From positions 62,001-126,000 of the forward strand of contig NZ_CALERY010000002.1 in assembly GCF_937906905.1 (NCBI RefSeq): a stretch of 64,000 bases of DNA, in the 5' to 3' direction. The position numbers were made by a program, and so were the translations under genes. The number at the start of each line of letters is the position of its first letter. Position 1 is the first letter of the stretch. The stretch is from an uncultured Helicobacter sp. (GTDB lineage: Bacteria > Campylobacterota > Campylobacteria > Campylobacterales > Helicobacteraceae). The notes under the pieces are model-generated. The model was not told the DNA's origin. It saw only the letters and a program-made list of their open reading frames with translations, and ran no database searches. Shown here in pieces: positions 44,695-55,420 of this stretch.

Positions 44695-46237
44695 ACGCGT
44701 TGTCCTCTAAACGCTTTTTAGCAAAATCTAGCGCCTCTTGCGTGATATGACTGCCAGAAATCATACGCGCAAGCTCCTGTATGCGCCCCTCTTTATTTAG
44801 TAGCGTTACACTACTTGCGCCATCGCTTTTCTGGACGAGAAAATGATGATCTGCGAGACTTGGCATGTGTGGCTGGTGCGAGATTGCAAAGATTTGATAG
44901 CTTGCGCTTAGCTCTTTTAGCACATGCGCCACTCCCTCACTCTCCGCCCCACTTAGATTCGCATCAATCTCATCAAGGATAAGCACACCTTGACGCTTTT
45001 GCGTGCGCGCACTTAGACACATCACTGCTAAGCGCAAGCGATTAAACTCCCCGGCAGAGAGCGTGGCGATTTCACTAGTGTGCAGGCGGATATGTAGCAC
45101 ATCACTCCCACTCTCACTCATCACAGCAGAATCTAGCCGTGCATAGGGAGCTGGAAGCTTTAGCTTCTCACAAAGCTGTGCCAATGCCGCCTGGAGTGTG
45201 GGCAGGCATTTCTGGCGTGCAGTGTTTAGGGATTTGGCGCTAGATTCTAGGGCGGATTCTAGAGCAGTGATTTGAGACTCTAGCTTGGATTTTGTCGCGC
45301 TCGTGTCGCTAAAATCTTGGAGCTTCTTCGCCTGTGTTTCGCGGTGCTCTAGGGCTGCTTCGATACTGCCATAGCGGTGGATAAGGCTTGAGAGTGCTGA
45401 AATCCTATCAAGCAGATTTTGCGCTTCAATCTCATCGAGAGCCTCGAGCTTTTGTTCTTCCTCTTGTATGAGCGCATTTGCATCGCTTAGCGCTTGTTCG
45501 AGCGCACTTCGTGCCTCCACACATTCAATCTGCCCAAGCGCACTTAAAATGCTATCAACTTGCTCGAAGCTCTCTTTGGCTTTAGCGATAGATTCTAGGA
45601 GCTTTTCTTTGCGCGAGAGAGATTTTTTGAGATCAAGCAGCTTTTCATATTCACCAGGATTTGGCGCGATTGTATCGATTTTTTGCACTTCAAACTCCGC
45701 TATCTCACGCAGACTTGCTAGATTCTGCTCTGCTTGTAGTAGCTCGGCAAGCTCTTTTTTGTAGCGGTGAAGCTCACGAAATCGCGCAGTATGAGTGGCG
45801 AGATTTTCTCTATGCGCGCTAGAATCCACACTAGAATCTAGCAATGCTAGTAACGCAGCACTACCTAGCTCATCACCCCCTCGAGAATGGATATGCTGGA
45901 TATAGGTGGAGAGCATATCAAGCAAATGTTTTTTAGCAATTGGCGCGAAATTCACAAAATAGCGGATTTTGTCTTTTTTTATAATTTTAATATTGATAAG
46001 CCCGCCCTCAATCCCAAGCTCCTCTTCAAATACCTTGACCAGTGCAGGGGAGAGCAGAATATCTGTCTCGATAATCGCAGCATTAGGCTCTCTAAGCCCA
46101 AAACACGAGAGCAATGAATCCATAAGCACGCTTTTCCCACTTCCGCTAGGTCCGCTAAACACACAAAACCCAGCTCCAAAGTTTAGCTCGAGTGTGCCAA
46201 AAATCTCTGATCCTTCAATGCTAAGCTTTTTTATCAT
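44693..46237 (-). CDS. recN: DNA repair ATPase RecN
   Basis: An SMC-like protein acting at double-strand breaks. Walker A is FSGPSGSGKSVLMDSLLS near residue 30, the middle is a long coiled coil rich in Leu/Glu/Ala, the signature region is ATLSAGEFNRLRLAVM, and Walker B is GVLILDEIDANLSG. The length of 514 is close to H. pylori RecN. The middle contains DSSVDSSAHRE and LESALESSAKSLN segments. nadK lies 43 bases upstream on the same strand. Confidence 0.93.
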   Translation of the reverse strand: MIKKLSIEGSEIFGTLELNFGAGFCVFSGPSGSGKSVLMDSLLSCFGLREPNAAIIETDILLSPALVKVFEEELGIEGGLINIKIIKKDKIRYFVNFAPIAKKHLLDMLSTYIQHIHSRGGDELGSAALLALLDSSVDSSAHRENLATHTARFRELHRYKKELAELLQAEQNLASLREIAEFEVQKIDTIAPNPGEYEKLLDLKKSLSRKEKLLESIAKAKESFEQVDSILSALGQIECVEARSALEQALSDANALIQEEEQKLEALDEIEAQNLLDRISALSSLIHRYGSIEAALEHRETQAKKLQDFSDTSATKSKLESQITALESALESSAKSLNTARQKCLPTLQAALAQLCEKLKLPAPYARLDSAVMSESGSDVLHIRLHTSEIATLSAGEFNRLRLAVMCLSARTQKRQGVLILDEIDANLSGAESEGVAHVLKELSASYQIFAISHQPHMPSLADHHFLVQKSDGASSVTLLNKEGRIQELARMISGSHITQEALDFAKKRLEDNA

Positions 46238-46280
46238 ATTTGCTCCTTTGGCGGATTCTGGGCTGGATTCTAGTCATACA

Positions 46281-47237
46281 TCAGCCCCCAAGCCCAAATT
46301 TCTCCTCCAGCACAGCAAAATAGCTACGCTTGGGGTGTTGGATCAGCTGGATAGGGAAAGAGCCTTGCACGATGAGCGTGTCGCCCTTGCGGAAGTCTAT
46401 GCGCTCTTGCCCATCAAGCATAATCACCGAGTCTTCTTCTACGCTAAATTGCAGGCAAAAATTGTCGCTTACAATCATTGGTCGCTGTGTGAGAGAGTGC
46501 GCGCATACGGGCGTTAGCAAAATCACTCGGCATTGTGGATGCACGAGCGAGCCGCCTGCGGAGATATTATACGCACTAGATCCTGTGGGCGTGGCGATGA
46601 TAAGCCCATCTGCACGATAGGTATGGAAATGTTCATTGTTAATCGAGGCGGTGATTTTAATCATACCAGCGATGTCTTTTTTGGTGATGAGAATTTCGTT
46701 TAGCACATAAAATGGCGCGCTGGAGGTGGGTGGATTGGTCTTTTTAGATTCTCTGGTGCTAGAATCTAAGTCATCACAATCTGCACCACTTGATTCTACA
46801 CTACCAAATTCTAATTTGCCCTGCAAAAGATGGTGAGAATCAAGCGCGTATTCCCCGCTTAATAGCAGTGGGATAAAGCTATCAAGCTGCTCTGGCGTGA
46901 TAGCAGTAAGGAAGCCAAGCCGCCCCATATTGATCCCAAGCACAGGCAGCTTGTTTGCCGCACTCCCACTTGCGATACCCCCCACGATACTCTGGCGCAC
47001 AGCCGAGATAAGCGTGCCATCACCCCCTAAGCTAACGAGCGCTTGAGCGCGACTAGACAGCTCTTGTGGCGTGCAAGCAAGCGCACGATCTAGCCCTAGG
47101 GCTCGCACGCTAGATTCTAGCGCACAAACCTCTATGCCATGTCGCTGGAAGCACGCAATAAGCGCCTTGCATGCGCTAGATAGCTCGGGAGACTGGGGAC
47201 GAAAGATAAGCGCGATTTTGTGGATTGGTGGATTCAT
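46281..47237 (-). CDS. nadK: NAD kinase
   Basis: It phosphorylates NAD to NADP in the cytoplasm. The signature VSLGGDGTLISAVRQ lies near residue 90, followed by LGINMGRLGFLTAI, RADGLIIATPTGSSAYNISA and GGSLVHPQC. The length of 318 exceeds the usual ~290 because of a Ser/Asp-rich insert (SGADCDDLDSSTRESKKT) around residues 150-170, again spelled with GATTCT words. I use ATG 47237, the second of two adjacent starts. Confidence 0.94.
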   Translation of the reverse strand: MNPPIHKIALIFRPQSPELSSACKALIACFQRHGIEVCALESSVRALGLDRALACTPQELSSRAQALVSLGGDGTLISAVRQSIVGGIASGSAANKLPVLGINMGRLGFLTAITPEQLDSFIPLLLSGEYALDSHHLLQGKLEFGSVESSGADCDDLDSSTRESKKTNPPTSSAPFYVLNEILITKKDIAGMIKITASINNEHFHTYRADGLIIATPTGSSAYNISAGGSLVHPQCRVILLTPVCAHSLTQRPMIVSDNFCLQFSVEEDSVIMLDGQERIDFRKGDTLIVQGSFPIQLIQHPKRSYFAVLEEKFGLGG

Positions 47238-47339
47238 CAAAACTCTTTATTTAGATTCTGGATCATAGATTCTGCCTGCTATGGGCAGGCTATGATATTG
47301 GCTAATAGTTTGGGCAGAGCCATTCTAGCATACTCGCGC

Positions 47340-48209
47340 TTATGCTGTGGCGCGCTTATGCTGCTTGGCGTTTTTAATTGTTTTGTAGGCTTGGGAGATT
47401 TTTTTGAAGCGGTCTTGGTAGAACTCCTGCGTTTGCGCGTCTTTATCAAGTGCATTATCTGGGTGAAATATCTTAGCAAGCTTGACATACTGCTTCTTCA
47501 CAATCTCGAGTGGCTCATTATAATCAACATTGAGCTCGCTGTAGCATTTGCGAAGCAAGTATTCTTCGCGTGTGAGAAATGTATCGCCAGAATCCGCTTT
47601 CTGGTATTCAAACTCCAGCGCGACATTATGGATTACACGCGAGCTAATAAGCCCTATCACACTCTCCCACATAGATTCGCTATATCCTGCTGCGTTGATG
47701 CAAAATTCATTCTCCACTTCATAGACGATTTTATCCCCAAATAGCGCATGAATATAGCGACGCGCCACGCGGTCATTCTCCTCTAGTCGCAAGATAACTT
47801 GCCCTAGACTGGAGAGATGGATATGGACCTTGACCTTTTTTAGCATGGTGTTTGGATTGGTGATTTTAATACGGATAGGCAGATGGCTATGGCGCAGAAT
47901 CCGCTCTAGCTCGCTAGGCTTTTGCGCAGCCTCTTCCTCGATCCCATTGGCATTTAGGGCATTTGAGCTAGATTCTGGACTTGGTAGGAGCTTGCTTGAT
48001 TCTTTTTCTGCTTGGAGCGTGGCATGATATGTCCAGTTAATGAGATAGTCTTTTTTAAAGCGCTCACCATCATCGAGGATAAGCAAGGAGCTAGAGAGGC
48101 GGTAATGCTTGGAGAAATGCTTTTGTGCGTATTCGAGGACTTTGTCCAGCAAGCGTGTATTTTTAAGAAGTTCGATTTGCACATAACGATCGCAGTAAGT
48201 GATGTTCAT
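47340..48209 (-). CDS. J-domain co-chaperone-like protein
   Basis: 289 residues. The C-terminal ~65 residues form a J domain: YSELNVDYNEPLEIVKKQYV, KLAKIFHPDNALD with the HPD triad, and FKKISQAYKTIKNAK. The N-terminal 210 residues are a Campylobacterota-type region with FKKDYLINWTYHATL and a Ser-rich linker (PSPESSSNALNANG). A C-terminal J domain is unlike DnaJ, so this probably serves a special DnaK client. A TATAAT on the minus strand at 48378-48383 may be its promoter. Confidence 0.85.
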   Translation of the reverse strand: MNITYCDRYVQIELLKNTRLLDKVLEYAQKHFSKHYRLSSSLLILDDGERFKKDYLINWTYHATLQAEKESSKLLPSPESSSNALNANGIEEEAAQKPSELERILRHSHLPIRIKITNPNTMLKKVKVHIHLSSLGQVILRLEENDRVARRYIHALFGDKIVYEVENEFCINAAGYSESMWESVIGLISSRVIHNVALEFEYQKADSGDTFLTREEYLLRKCYSELNVDYNEPLEIVKKQYVKLAKIFHPDNALDKDAQTQEFYQDRFKKISQAYKTIKNAKQHKRATA

Positions 48210-48377
48210 CTTTTCCTTCTTTAGACTCTTCTTTTGCTCTTGCTTTTAGCTACTTGGTAAGCTTAAGCGACTATGCACGCTACTGCTTCGCCCTAGACTC
48301 CAGCAACAATCATTCCGCCCACTCCGCCAAGGCTCTTTTGCCACTCTCAACTCATGCCCTGATCATTTGGGCTTGTA

Positions 48378-48383
48378 ATTATA
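48378..48383 (-). promoter_or_regulatory. -10 box (TATAAT) ahead of the J-domain gene
   Basis: The minus strand reads GAATTATAATTAC in an AT-rich stretch of the 238-base gap 48210-48447. It is 169 bases before the ATG, implying a long leader. The rest of the gap shows no gene or clear hairpin. Confidence 0.4.
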
Positions 48384-48447
48384 ATTCGGATTTTTTATGA
48401 GATTTTTAAATTTACCAAATTAGACTGCCAAATGATGCCAGATCAAT

Positions 48448-50466
<2,019 letters not shown>

Positions 50467-50583
50467 TTATAAGTGTTTTTTAAAATCAAAGTAGTAGAAT
50501 TATACATTTTTTACCATAGTTGTGGTGGGTTAGCACTTGGGCTAGATTCTAGGTCTGTGATTATGGAAGTAAGGAGATTTGAG

Positions 50584-51558
50584 GTGATACGAGACATCGA
50601 TCAAACCACCAGTTTGCACTTAAATAATGAAGCGCAGTTTTTGTGTTTCACGCTTGATGATCCGCAGTCGCTGGAGCTCCAAAATGGCAGTATCGGCGAG
50701 CAGCTCTATGCTATCAATGTATTCAAAGTCCGCGAGATTATCTATTATGATGGCGATCTTACGGAAACTGCAGGGGAGAATGATGGGCTTGTGCTTGGAT
50801 TTCTTACCGTGCGTGGAGAATCTATGCCACTTATTGACATGCGTCGCTGGCTGCATTACAACTCCCAAGACCCCAGAAAAGATCTTCGTCCATTTTCTAT
50901 CAGCTCACAAAAAAGCCTTGTAGTGATTTGTAATTTTTCCAATCAAGATATAGGGCTAAAGATTCTGGGCGTAAAGCGCATTATCAACAAAAACTGGGGT
51001 GAAATCACAATTGGTAGTGAGTTTGGATTTGATGGGGAGAGTAAAGTAACTGCCACAACCAAATACGATGATGGATCTGTGATCCAGATTCTAGATGTAG
51101 AGCGCATGGTTGCAGATGCGTTCCCAGATCAAGAGTTTGGTCGTAAGCTCAAAATCGATGTGCTAGGCACAATCAATAGCGACAAGCTCGTGCTTATGGC
51201 AGAAGATTCTAAATCTGCATCAAAAGCACTGGAGATGATTTTAGAGAAGCTTAATGTCCGCTATATTTCCTTTAGCAATGGGCGTGCGCTACTAGATTAT
51301 CTCCACTCTGAAGGCGTGGTAGAGCAGGTGGGCGCAGTGATTACCGATCTTGAAATGCCAGTGATTTCAGGGTTTGAAGTGCTAAAACAAATCAAAAACC
51401 ACCCAGAATCTAGGCATCTTCCCGTGATTGTAAATTCCTCTATGAGCAATGATTCCAACCTTGAAATGGCTTCAAGCCTGCATGCAGATGGGTTTATCTC
51501 AAAGTCTGATCCGCTGCAGGTAGAGAATCTACTACGCAAATTTTTGGGCACAAACTAA
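50584..51558 (+). CDS. cheV: Chemotaxis coupling protein CheV
   Basis: A CheW-like domain (~1-165: [47 protein letters not shown]) fused to a receiver domain (~190-324: [30 protein letters not shown] with the phospho-Asp, [10 protein letters not shown]). I prefer GTG 50584, because AAGGAG lies at a proper distance and the next residues ([17 protein letters not shown]) fit known CheV starts; ATG 50563 is the alternative. It links receptors such as the MCP at 34738 to CheA. Operon with aspS, 14 bases on. Confidence 0.93.
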   Translation: MIRDIDQTTSLHLNNEAQFLCFTLDDPQSLELQNGSIGEQLYAINVFKVREIIYYDGDLTETAGENDGLVLGFLTVRGESMPLIDMRRWLHYNSQDPRKDLRPFSISSQKSLVVICNFSNQDIGLKILGVKRIINKNWGEITIGSEFGFDGESKVTATTKYDDGSVIQILDVERMVADAFPDQEFGRKLKIDVLGTINSDKLVLMAEDSKSASKALEMILEKLNVRYISFSNGRALLDYLHSEGVVEQVGAVITDLEMPVISGFEVLKQIKNHPESRHLPVIVNSSMSNDSNLEMASSLHADGFISKSDPLQVENLLRKFLGTN

Positions 51559-51572
51559 GGAGTATCCTAACT

Positions 51573-53372
51573 ATGCTAAGAACGCATGTCTGCGCTGAAA
51601 TCACAGAAGAGCTTATCGGGCAGGAGGTGGAAGTCTGCGGTTGGTGCAATACCTATCGCGATCATGGTGGTGTGGTGTTTATTGATCTGCGCGATTTTAG
51701 TGGGGTTGTGCAGCTTGTGAGCGACCCTAGCTCAAGTGCCTATGAGCAAGCAAATCTCGTGCGTGATGAATTCGTGCTATTGGCTCGCGGCAAGGTGCGC
51801 GCACGCGGTGCAGGACTAGAGAACCCCAAGCTAAAAACCGGCAAAGTCGAAATTGCCCTAGAATCTCTCATCATCGAAAACAAAGCCAAAACCCCACCAA
51901 TTCTCGTAAATGACGAAAACACAAGCGAAGAGCTACGCCTCAAATACCGCTATCTCACCCTGCGCTCCAACAAATCTTATGAAATTTTCAAAAAGCGTAG
52001 CGATATTAGCATGGCTGCAAGAATCGCACTACAAAACATGGGGTTTCTCGAGGTGGAGACGCCAATCCTCACTAAGCAGACCCCAGAGGGTGCGCGTGAT
52101 TATCTTGTGCCAAGTCGTGTGCATGATGGGAGCTTTTTCGCACTGCCCCAGAGCCCACAACTTTTCAAGCAGTTGCTTATGGTGAGTGGATTTGATCGGT
52201 ATTTTCAAATCGCGCGCTGCTTCCGCGATGAGGATTTGCGCGCTGATAGACAGCCAGAATTCACACAGATTGATGTGGAGATGAGCTTTTGCACGCAAGA
52301 AGATGTCATCAGTGTATGCGAGAATCTACTGCGCGAGATTTTTCGCGCGGTGGGGTGTGAGATCAGCACACCATTTATGCGTATGCCCTACCAAGAAGCC
52401 ATGGAAAAATACGGCAGCGATAAGCCAGATCTGCGCTATGGGCTAGAGCTGGTCGAAGTGGGCGATGCGTTTGCAGATTCTAGTAATGAAATCTTTGCCA
52501 ATATCGCTAAAGACACGCACAATCAGCGCATTAAAGCACTTTGTGTCAGTGGGGGCGATAGCTTTTTCACACGCAAAAGCTTAGGTGAAGCAGAAGAGTT
52601 TGTGCGTGGCTTTGGTGCTAAAGGACTTGCCTATATCCAGCTAAAAGAAGAGCCTAAGGGACCACTCGTAAAATTCCTAAGCAAGGAAGGTTTAGAGAAG
52701 ATTCTAGAGCGCACAGGTGCCAAGCAGGGGGACATTATATTTTTTGGTGCGGGGGCAAAAAAGACGATTTGGGACTATATGGGGCGCTTGCGACAAAAAA
52801 TCGCTAAAGACATGGGACTTATCGATGAAAAAATGCTCGCATTCTTGTGGGTGGTGGATTTCCCGATGTTTGAGTATAGTGAAGATGGCAGTATCACCGC
52901 ACTGCACCATCCATTTACCATGCCAAAATCTCTCCCCACACAATTCATTAAAAAGCTCGCAGAATCTAGCGAGAATCTCTCACCAAGCGAGATTGCAAGA
53001 GAAATTGAGAGTATAGAATCTATCGCTTATGATATTGTGCTAAATGGCGTGGAGCTTGGTGGAGGGAGCATTAGAATCCACACAGATTCTATCCAGAGCC
53101 AGATTTTCACACTGCTTGGGATCACACCAGAGCAAGCGCGCGAGAAGTTTGGATTCTTGCTTGATGCGCTAAGTTTTGGCGCGCCACCGCATGGCGGGTT
53201 TGCTATCGGGCTTGATCGGCTTGTCATGCTTATCACTGGGGCGGCAAGTATCCGCGATGTGATCGCATTCCCCAAGACACAAAAGGCTGCTTGCCCACTC
53301 ACAGAGGCGCCAAGTCCAGTAGATGAACAGCTGCTGCGGGAGCTGCATATCCGCTTGCGCAATAAACACTAG
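51573..53372 (+). CDS. aspS: Aspartyl-tRNA synthetase
   Basis: A class II enzyme of 599 residues: N-terminal OB fold ([20 protein letters not shown]), motif 2 ([16 protein letters not shown]), bacterial GAD insertion region, and motif 3 ([14 protein letters not shown]). In Helicobacter the enzyme is known to be non-discriminating, also charging tRNA-Asn for the amidotransferase route; that is family knowledge, not shown here. AAGGAGTATCCTAACT precedes the ATG. Confidence 0.97.
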   Translation: MLRTHVCAEITEELIGQEVEVCGWCNTYRDHGGVVFIDLRDFSGVVQLVSDPSSSAYEQANLVRDEFVLLARGKVRARGAGLENPKLKTGKVEIALESLIIENKAKTPPILVNDENTSEELRLKYRYLTLRSNKSYEIFKKRSDISMAARIALQNMGFLEVETPILTKQTPEGARDYLVPSRVHDGSFFALPQSPQLFKQLLMVSGFDRYFQIARCFRDEDLRADRQPEFTQIDVEMSFCTQEDVISVCENLLREIFRAVGCEISTPFMRMPYQEAMEKYGSDKPDLRYGLELVEVGDAFADSSNEIFANIAKDTHNQRIKALCVSGGDSFFTRKSLGEAEEFVRGFGAKGLAYIQLKEEPKGPLVKFLSKEGLEKILERTGAKQGDIIFFGAGAKKTIWDYMGRLRQKIAKDMGLIDEKMLAFLWVVDFPMFEYSEDGSITALHHPFTMPKSLPTQFIKKLAESSENLSPSEIAREIESIESIAYDIVLNGVELGGGSIRIHTDSIQSQIFTLLGITPEQAREKFGFLLDALSFGAPPHGGFAIGLDRLVMLITGAASIRDVIAFPKTQKAACPLTEAPSPVDEQLLRELHIRLRNKH

Positions 53373-53435
53373 ATTCTACTAAGTGAGCCAGACAAGAATC
53401 TACACCAAGCCAAACCAATATCCAAAGGAGAGTAT

Positions 53436-54014
53436 ATGAAGCAGCTTTTTCTCATCATCGGTGCGCCTGGCAGTGGAAAAACCACTGATGCCCAGGAAAT
53501 CCAAAAACGCAATCCAAATAGTGTAGTGCATTACTCCACAGGCGATTTGCTCCGCGAGGAAGTCGCTAGCGGCTCGGAGCGTGGCAAGCTCATTGGCGGG
53601 ATCATTGCTAAAGGCGAACTCGTCCCGCTAGAAATCGTCGTGCAAACAATTATTCATGCCCTTCAAAATGCGCCAAAAGATATCGTCCTAATTGATGGCT
53701 ATCCGCGCAGTGTCGAGCAGATGAACGCACTGCATGAGAAACTCGCAGAGCAAGACAGCGTGAAGCTTGTCAAGGTCATCGAGGTGGCAGTGAGCGAGGA
53801 AGTCGCCAGAGACAGGGTGCTAGGGCGTGCGCGCGGCGCAGATGATAATGCAGAGGTCTTCAACAACCGCATGCGCGTATTTCTTGAGCCACTTGAAGCT
53901 ATCCGTGCATTCTATGGCAAGCAGAATCTACACCATACGATAAATGGTGAGCGCACGATAGAAGAAATCGTAACAGAGATGAATGACTATATCACACTTC
54001 AAATCAAAGGATAA
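53436..54014 (+). CDS. adk: Adenylate kinase
   Basis: 192 residues. The P-loop is [14 protein letters not shown], then [32 protein letters not shown] and a short lid with [12 protein letters not shown] lacking the long zinc-type lid. AAAGGAGAGTAT precedes the ATG. The stop lies 3 bases before ppa, so they are co-translated. It balances AMP, ADP and ATP. Confidence 0.96.
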   Translation: MKQLFLIIGAPGSGKTTDAQEIQKRNPNSVVHYSTGDLLREEVASGSERGKLIGGIIAKGELVPLEIVVQTIIHALQNAPKDIVLIDGYPRSVEQMNALHEKLAEQDSVKLVKVIEVAVSEEVARDRVLGRARGADDNAEVFNNRMRVFLEPLEAIRAFYGKQNLHHTINGERTIEEIVTEMNDYITLQIKG

Positions 54015-54017
54015 CCC

Positions 54018-54536
54018 ATGAATATTGAGAAGCTTTCACTAGGCGAGATTCCAGACAAACTCCATGCAGTAATAGAAATCCCCTATGGTTCAAATATCAA
54101 ATACGAGATTGATAAAGATTCTGGTGCGGTGGTCGTAGATAGAGTGATGTATAGCGCTATGTTTTATCCTGCTAACTATGGCTTCATTCCAAACACGCTC
54201 GCAGATGATGGCGACCCTGTAGATGTGCTTGTCATCAACGAATACCCCCTCCAAGCTGGTAGCGTGATTACATGTCGGCTTATTGGCATGCTGCTTATGG
54301 AAGATGAAAGTGGCATGGACGAGAAGCTAATCGCTGTGCCTGTGAGCAAGATCGATCCGCGCTTTGATGGAATCCAAAGCCTAGCGGATATACCAAAAGC
54401 CACGCTAGATAAAATGAAAAATTTCTTTGAGACATACAAAATCCTAGAGCCAAACAAGTGGGTTAAAGTCAAAGACTATCAGGACAAAGCTGCTGCAATC
54501 GCTGTGCTAGAAAAAGCAATCGCAAACTACAAATAA
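54018..54536 (+). CDS. ppa: Inorganic pyrophosphatase (family I)
   Basis: 172 residues, soluble. Active-site blocks are EIPYGSNIKYEIDKDSG, YPANYGFIPNTLADDGDPVD with the metal-binding aspartates, and IQSLADIPKATLDKMKNFFE. It hydrolyses pyrophosphate, driving biosynthesis. AAAGGATAACCC precedes the ATG, within the adk end. Confidence 0.97.
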   Translation: MNIEKLSLGEIPDKLHAVIEIPYGSNIKYEIDKDSGAVVVDRVMYSAMFYPANYGFIPNTLADDGDPVDVLVINEYPLQAGSVITCRLIGMLLMEDESGMDEKLIAVPVSKIDPRFDGIQSLADIPKATLDKMKNFFETYKILEPNKWVKVKDYQDKAAAIAVLEKAIANYK

Positions 54537-54616
54537 CACTCCTTGCCCTGTGATTTGCAAGCTTAGAGCACGCAGCAGGGGCATAGAAGCGTGAAATCAA
54601 TAACAAAGTGTGTGGC

Positions 54617-55201
54617 ATGAGCGTATATAAAAAATCTCTCACTCGCTTTAGCTCCCTTGTGGAATCTCTCGAGCAAATCCCCACTATCGGGCGTAAAAGT
54701 GCGCAGAAAATCGCTTATCTCCTTGCCATAGAGAACAAATATCTCGCACTAAAGCTCGCGCACTGCATAGAAAACTCAATCCGCTATATCAACACTTGCA
54801 CAATTTGTGGAGCAGTGAGCGAAGATGAGATTTGCGAGATTTGCCTTGATGAGAGTCGCGATGACCACCAGCTCTGTGTGGTGCTTCACCCTAAAGACAT
54901 TTTCACAATCGAGGAAATGGGCGATTTTAGCGGGAAATACTGGGTGCTCTCCCCAGAGCTTGAGCAAATAGATTTTGCCAAAGAGCGCGCTAGAATCATC
55001 GCCAAAAAGGTGCAAGAGATTATCTTTGCCTTTAGTCCAAGCCTAGCAAATGACGCAGTTATGCTATTTATCGAGGATAAATTAGCCGATCTTGGCTTGA
55101 ATTTTAGTAAAATTGCCCAAGGCGTGCCCACGGGTATAGGGCTAGAAAATATCGATCAACTCTCGCTTTCTCGCGCTATTAGCGCGCGTGTGAAGCTCTA
55201 A
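54617..55201 (+). CDS. recR: Recombination protein RecR
   Basis: 194 residues from ATG 54617. The helix-hairpin-helix region reads LEQIPTIGRKSAQKIAYLL, the zinc finger is CTICGAVSEDEICEIC, and the Toprim domain has CVVLHPKDIFTIEEMG and a C-terminal GVPTGIGLENIDQLSL. RecR loads RecA at gaps with RecO. An in-frame GTG nine bases earlier is possible but less likely. Confidence 0.94.
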   Translation: MSVYKKSLTRFSSLVESLEQIPTIGRKSAQKIAYLLAIENKYLALKLAHCIENSIRYINTCTICGAVSEDEICEICLDESRDDHQLCVVLHPKDIFTIEEMGDFSGKYWVLSPELEQIDFAKERARIIAKKVQEIIFAFSPSLANDAVMLFIEDKLADLGLNFSKIAQGVPTGIGLENIDQLSLSRAISARVKL

Positions 55202-55258
55202 TTGGGCATAGTAAAAGTCTTAGAAAATCATCACAAAATCTATCACGGGCGGTGAATT

Positions 55259-55411
55259 ATGGGGTTTGAGATATTTGGGCTACATGTATTTGATTTGAGC
55301 AAGCCATTTGGCTATTTCGAGGCATTTAGCACGATTGGTATAGTATGTATATGCGCGTCTATTAGCTTTGTATTGCTTGCAAAAAATGCTAAAACCCGCA
55401 AAAAACACTAA
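55259..55411 (+). CDS. Small single-helix membrane protein, unknown
   Basis: A 50-codon ORF between recR and the Sel1 gene. It begins MGFEIFGLHVFDLSKPFGYF, has one hydrophobic helix (FSTIGIVCICASISFVLLA) and a basic tail (KNAKTRKKH), giving an N-out or N-in single-pass topology. Its ribosome site is weak (GGGCGGTGAATT). It ends 9 bases before the next start and fills the gap neatly, which favours a real gene. I do not recognise a family. Confidence 0.5.
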   Translation: MGFEIFGLHVFDLSKPFGYFEAFSTIGIVCICASISFVLLAKNAKTRKKH

Positions 55412-55420
55412 AGAGTCCTC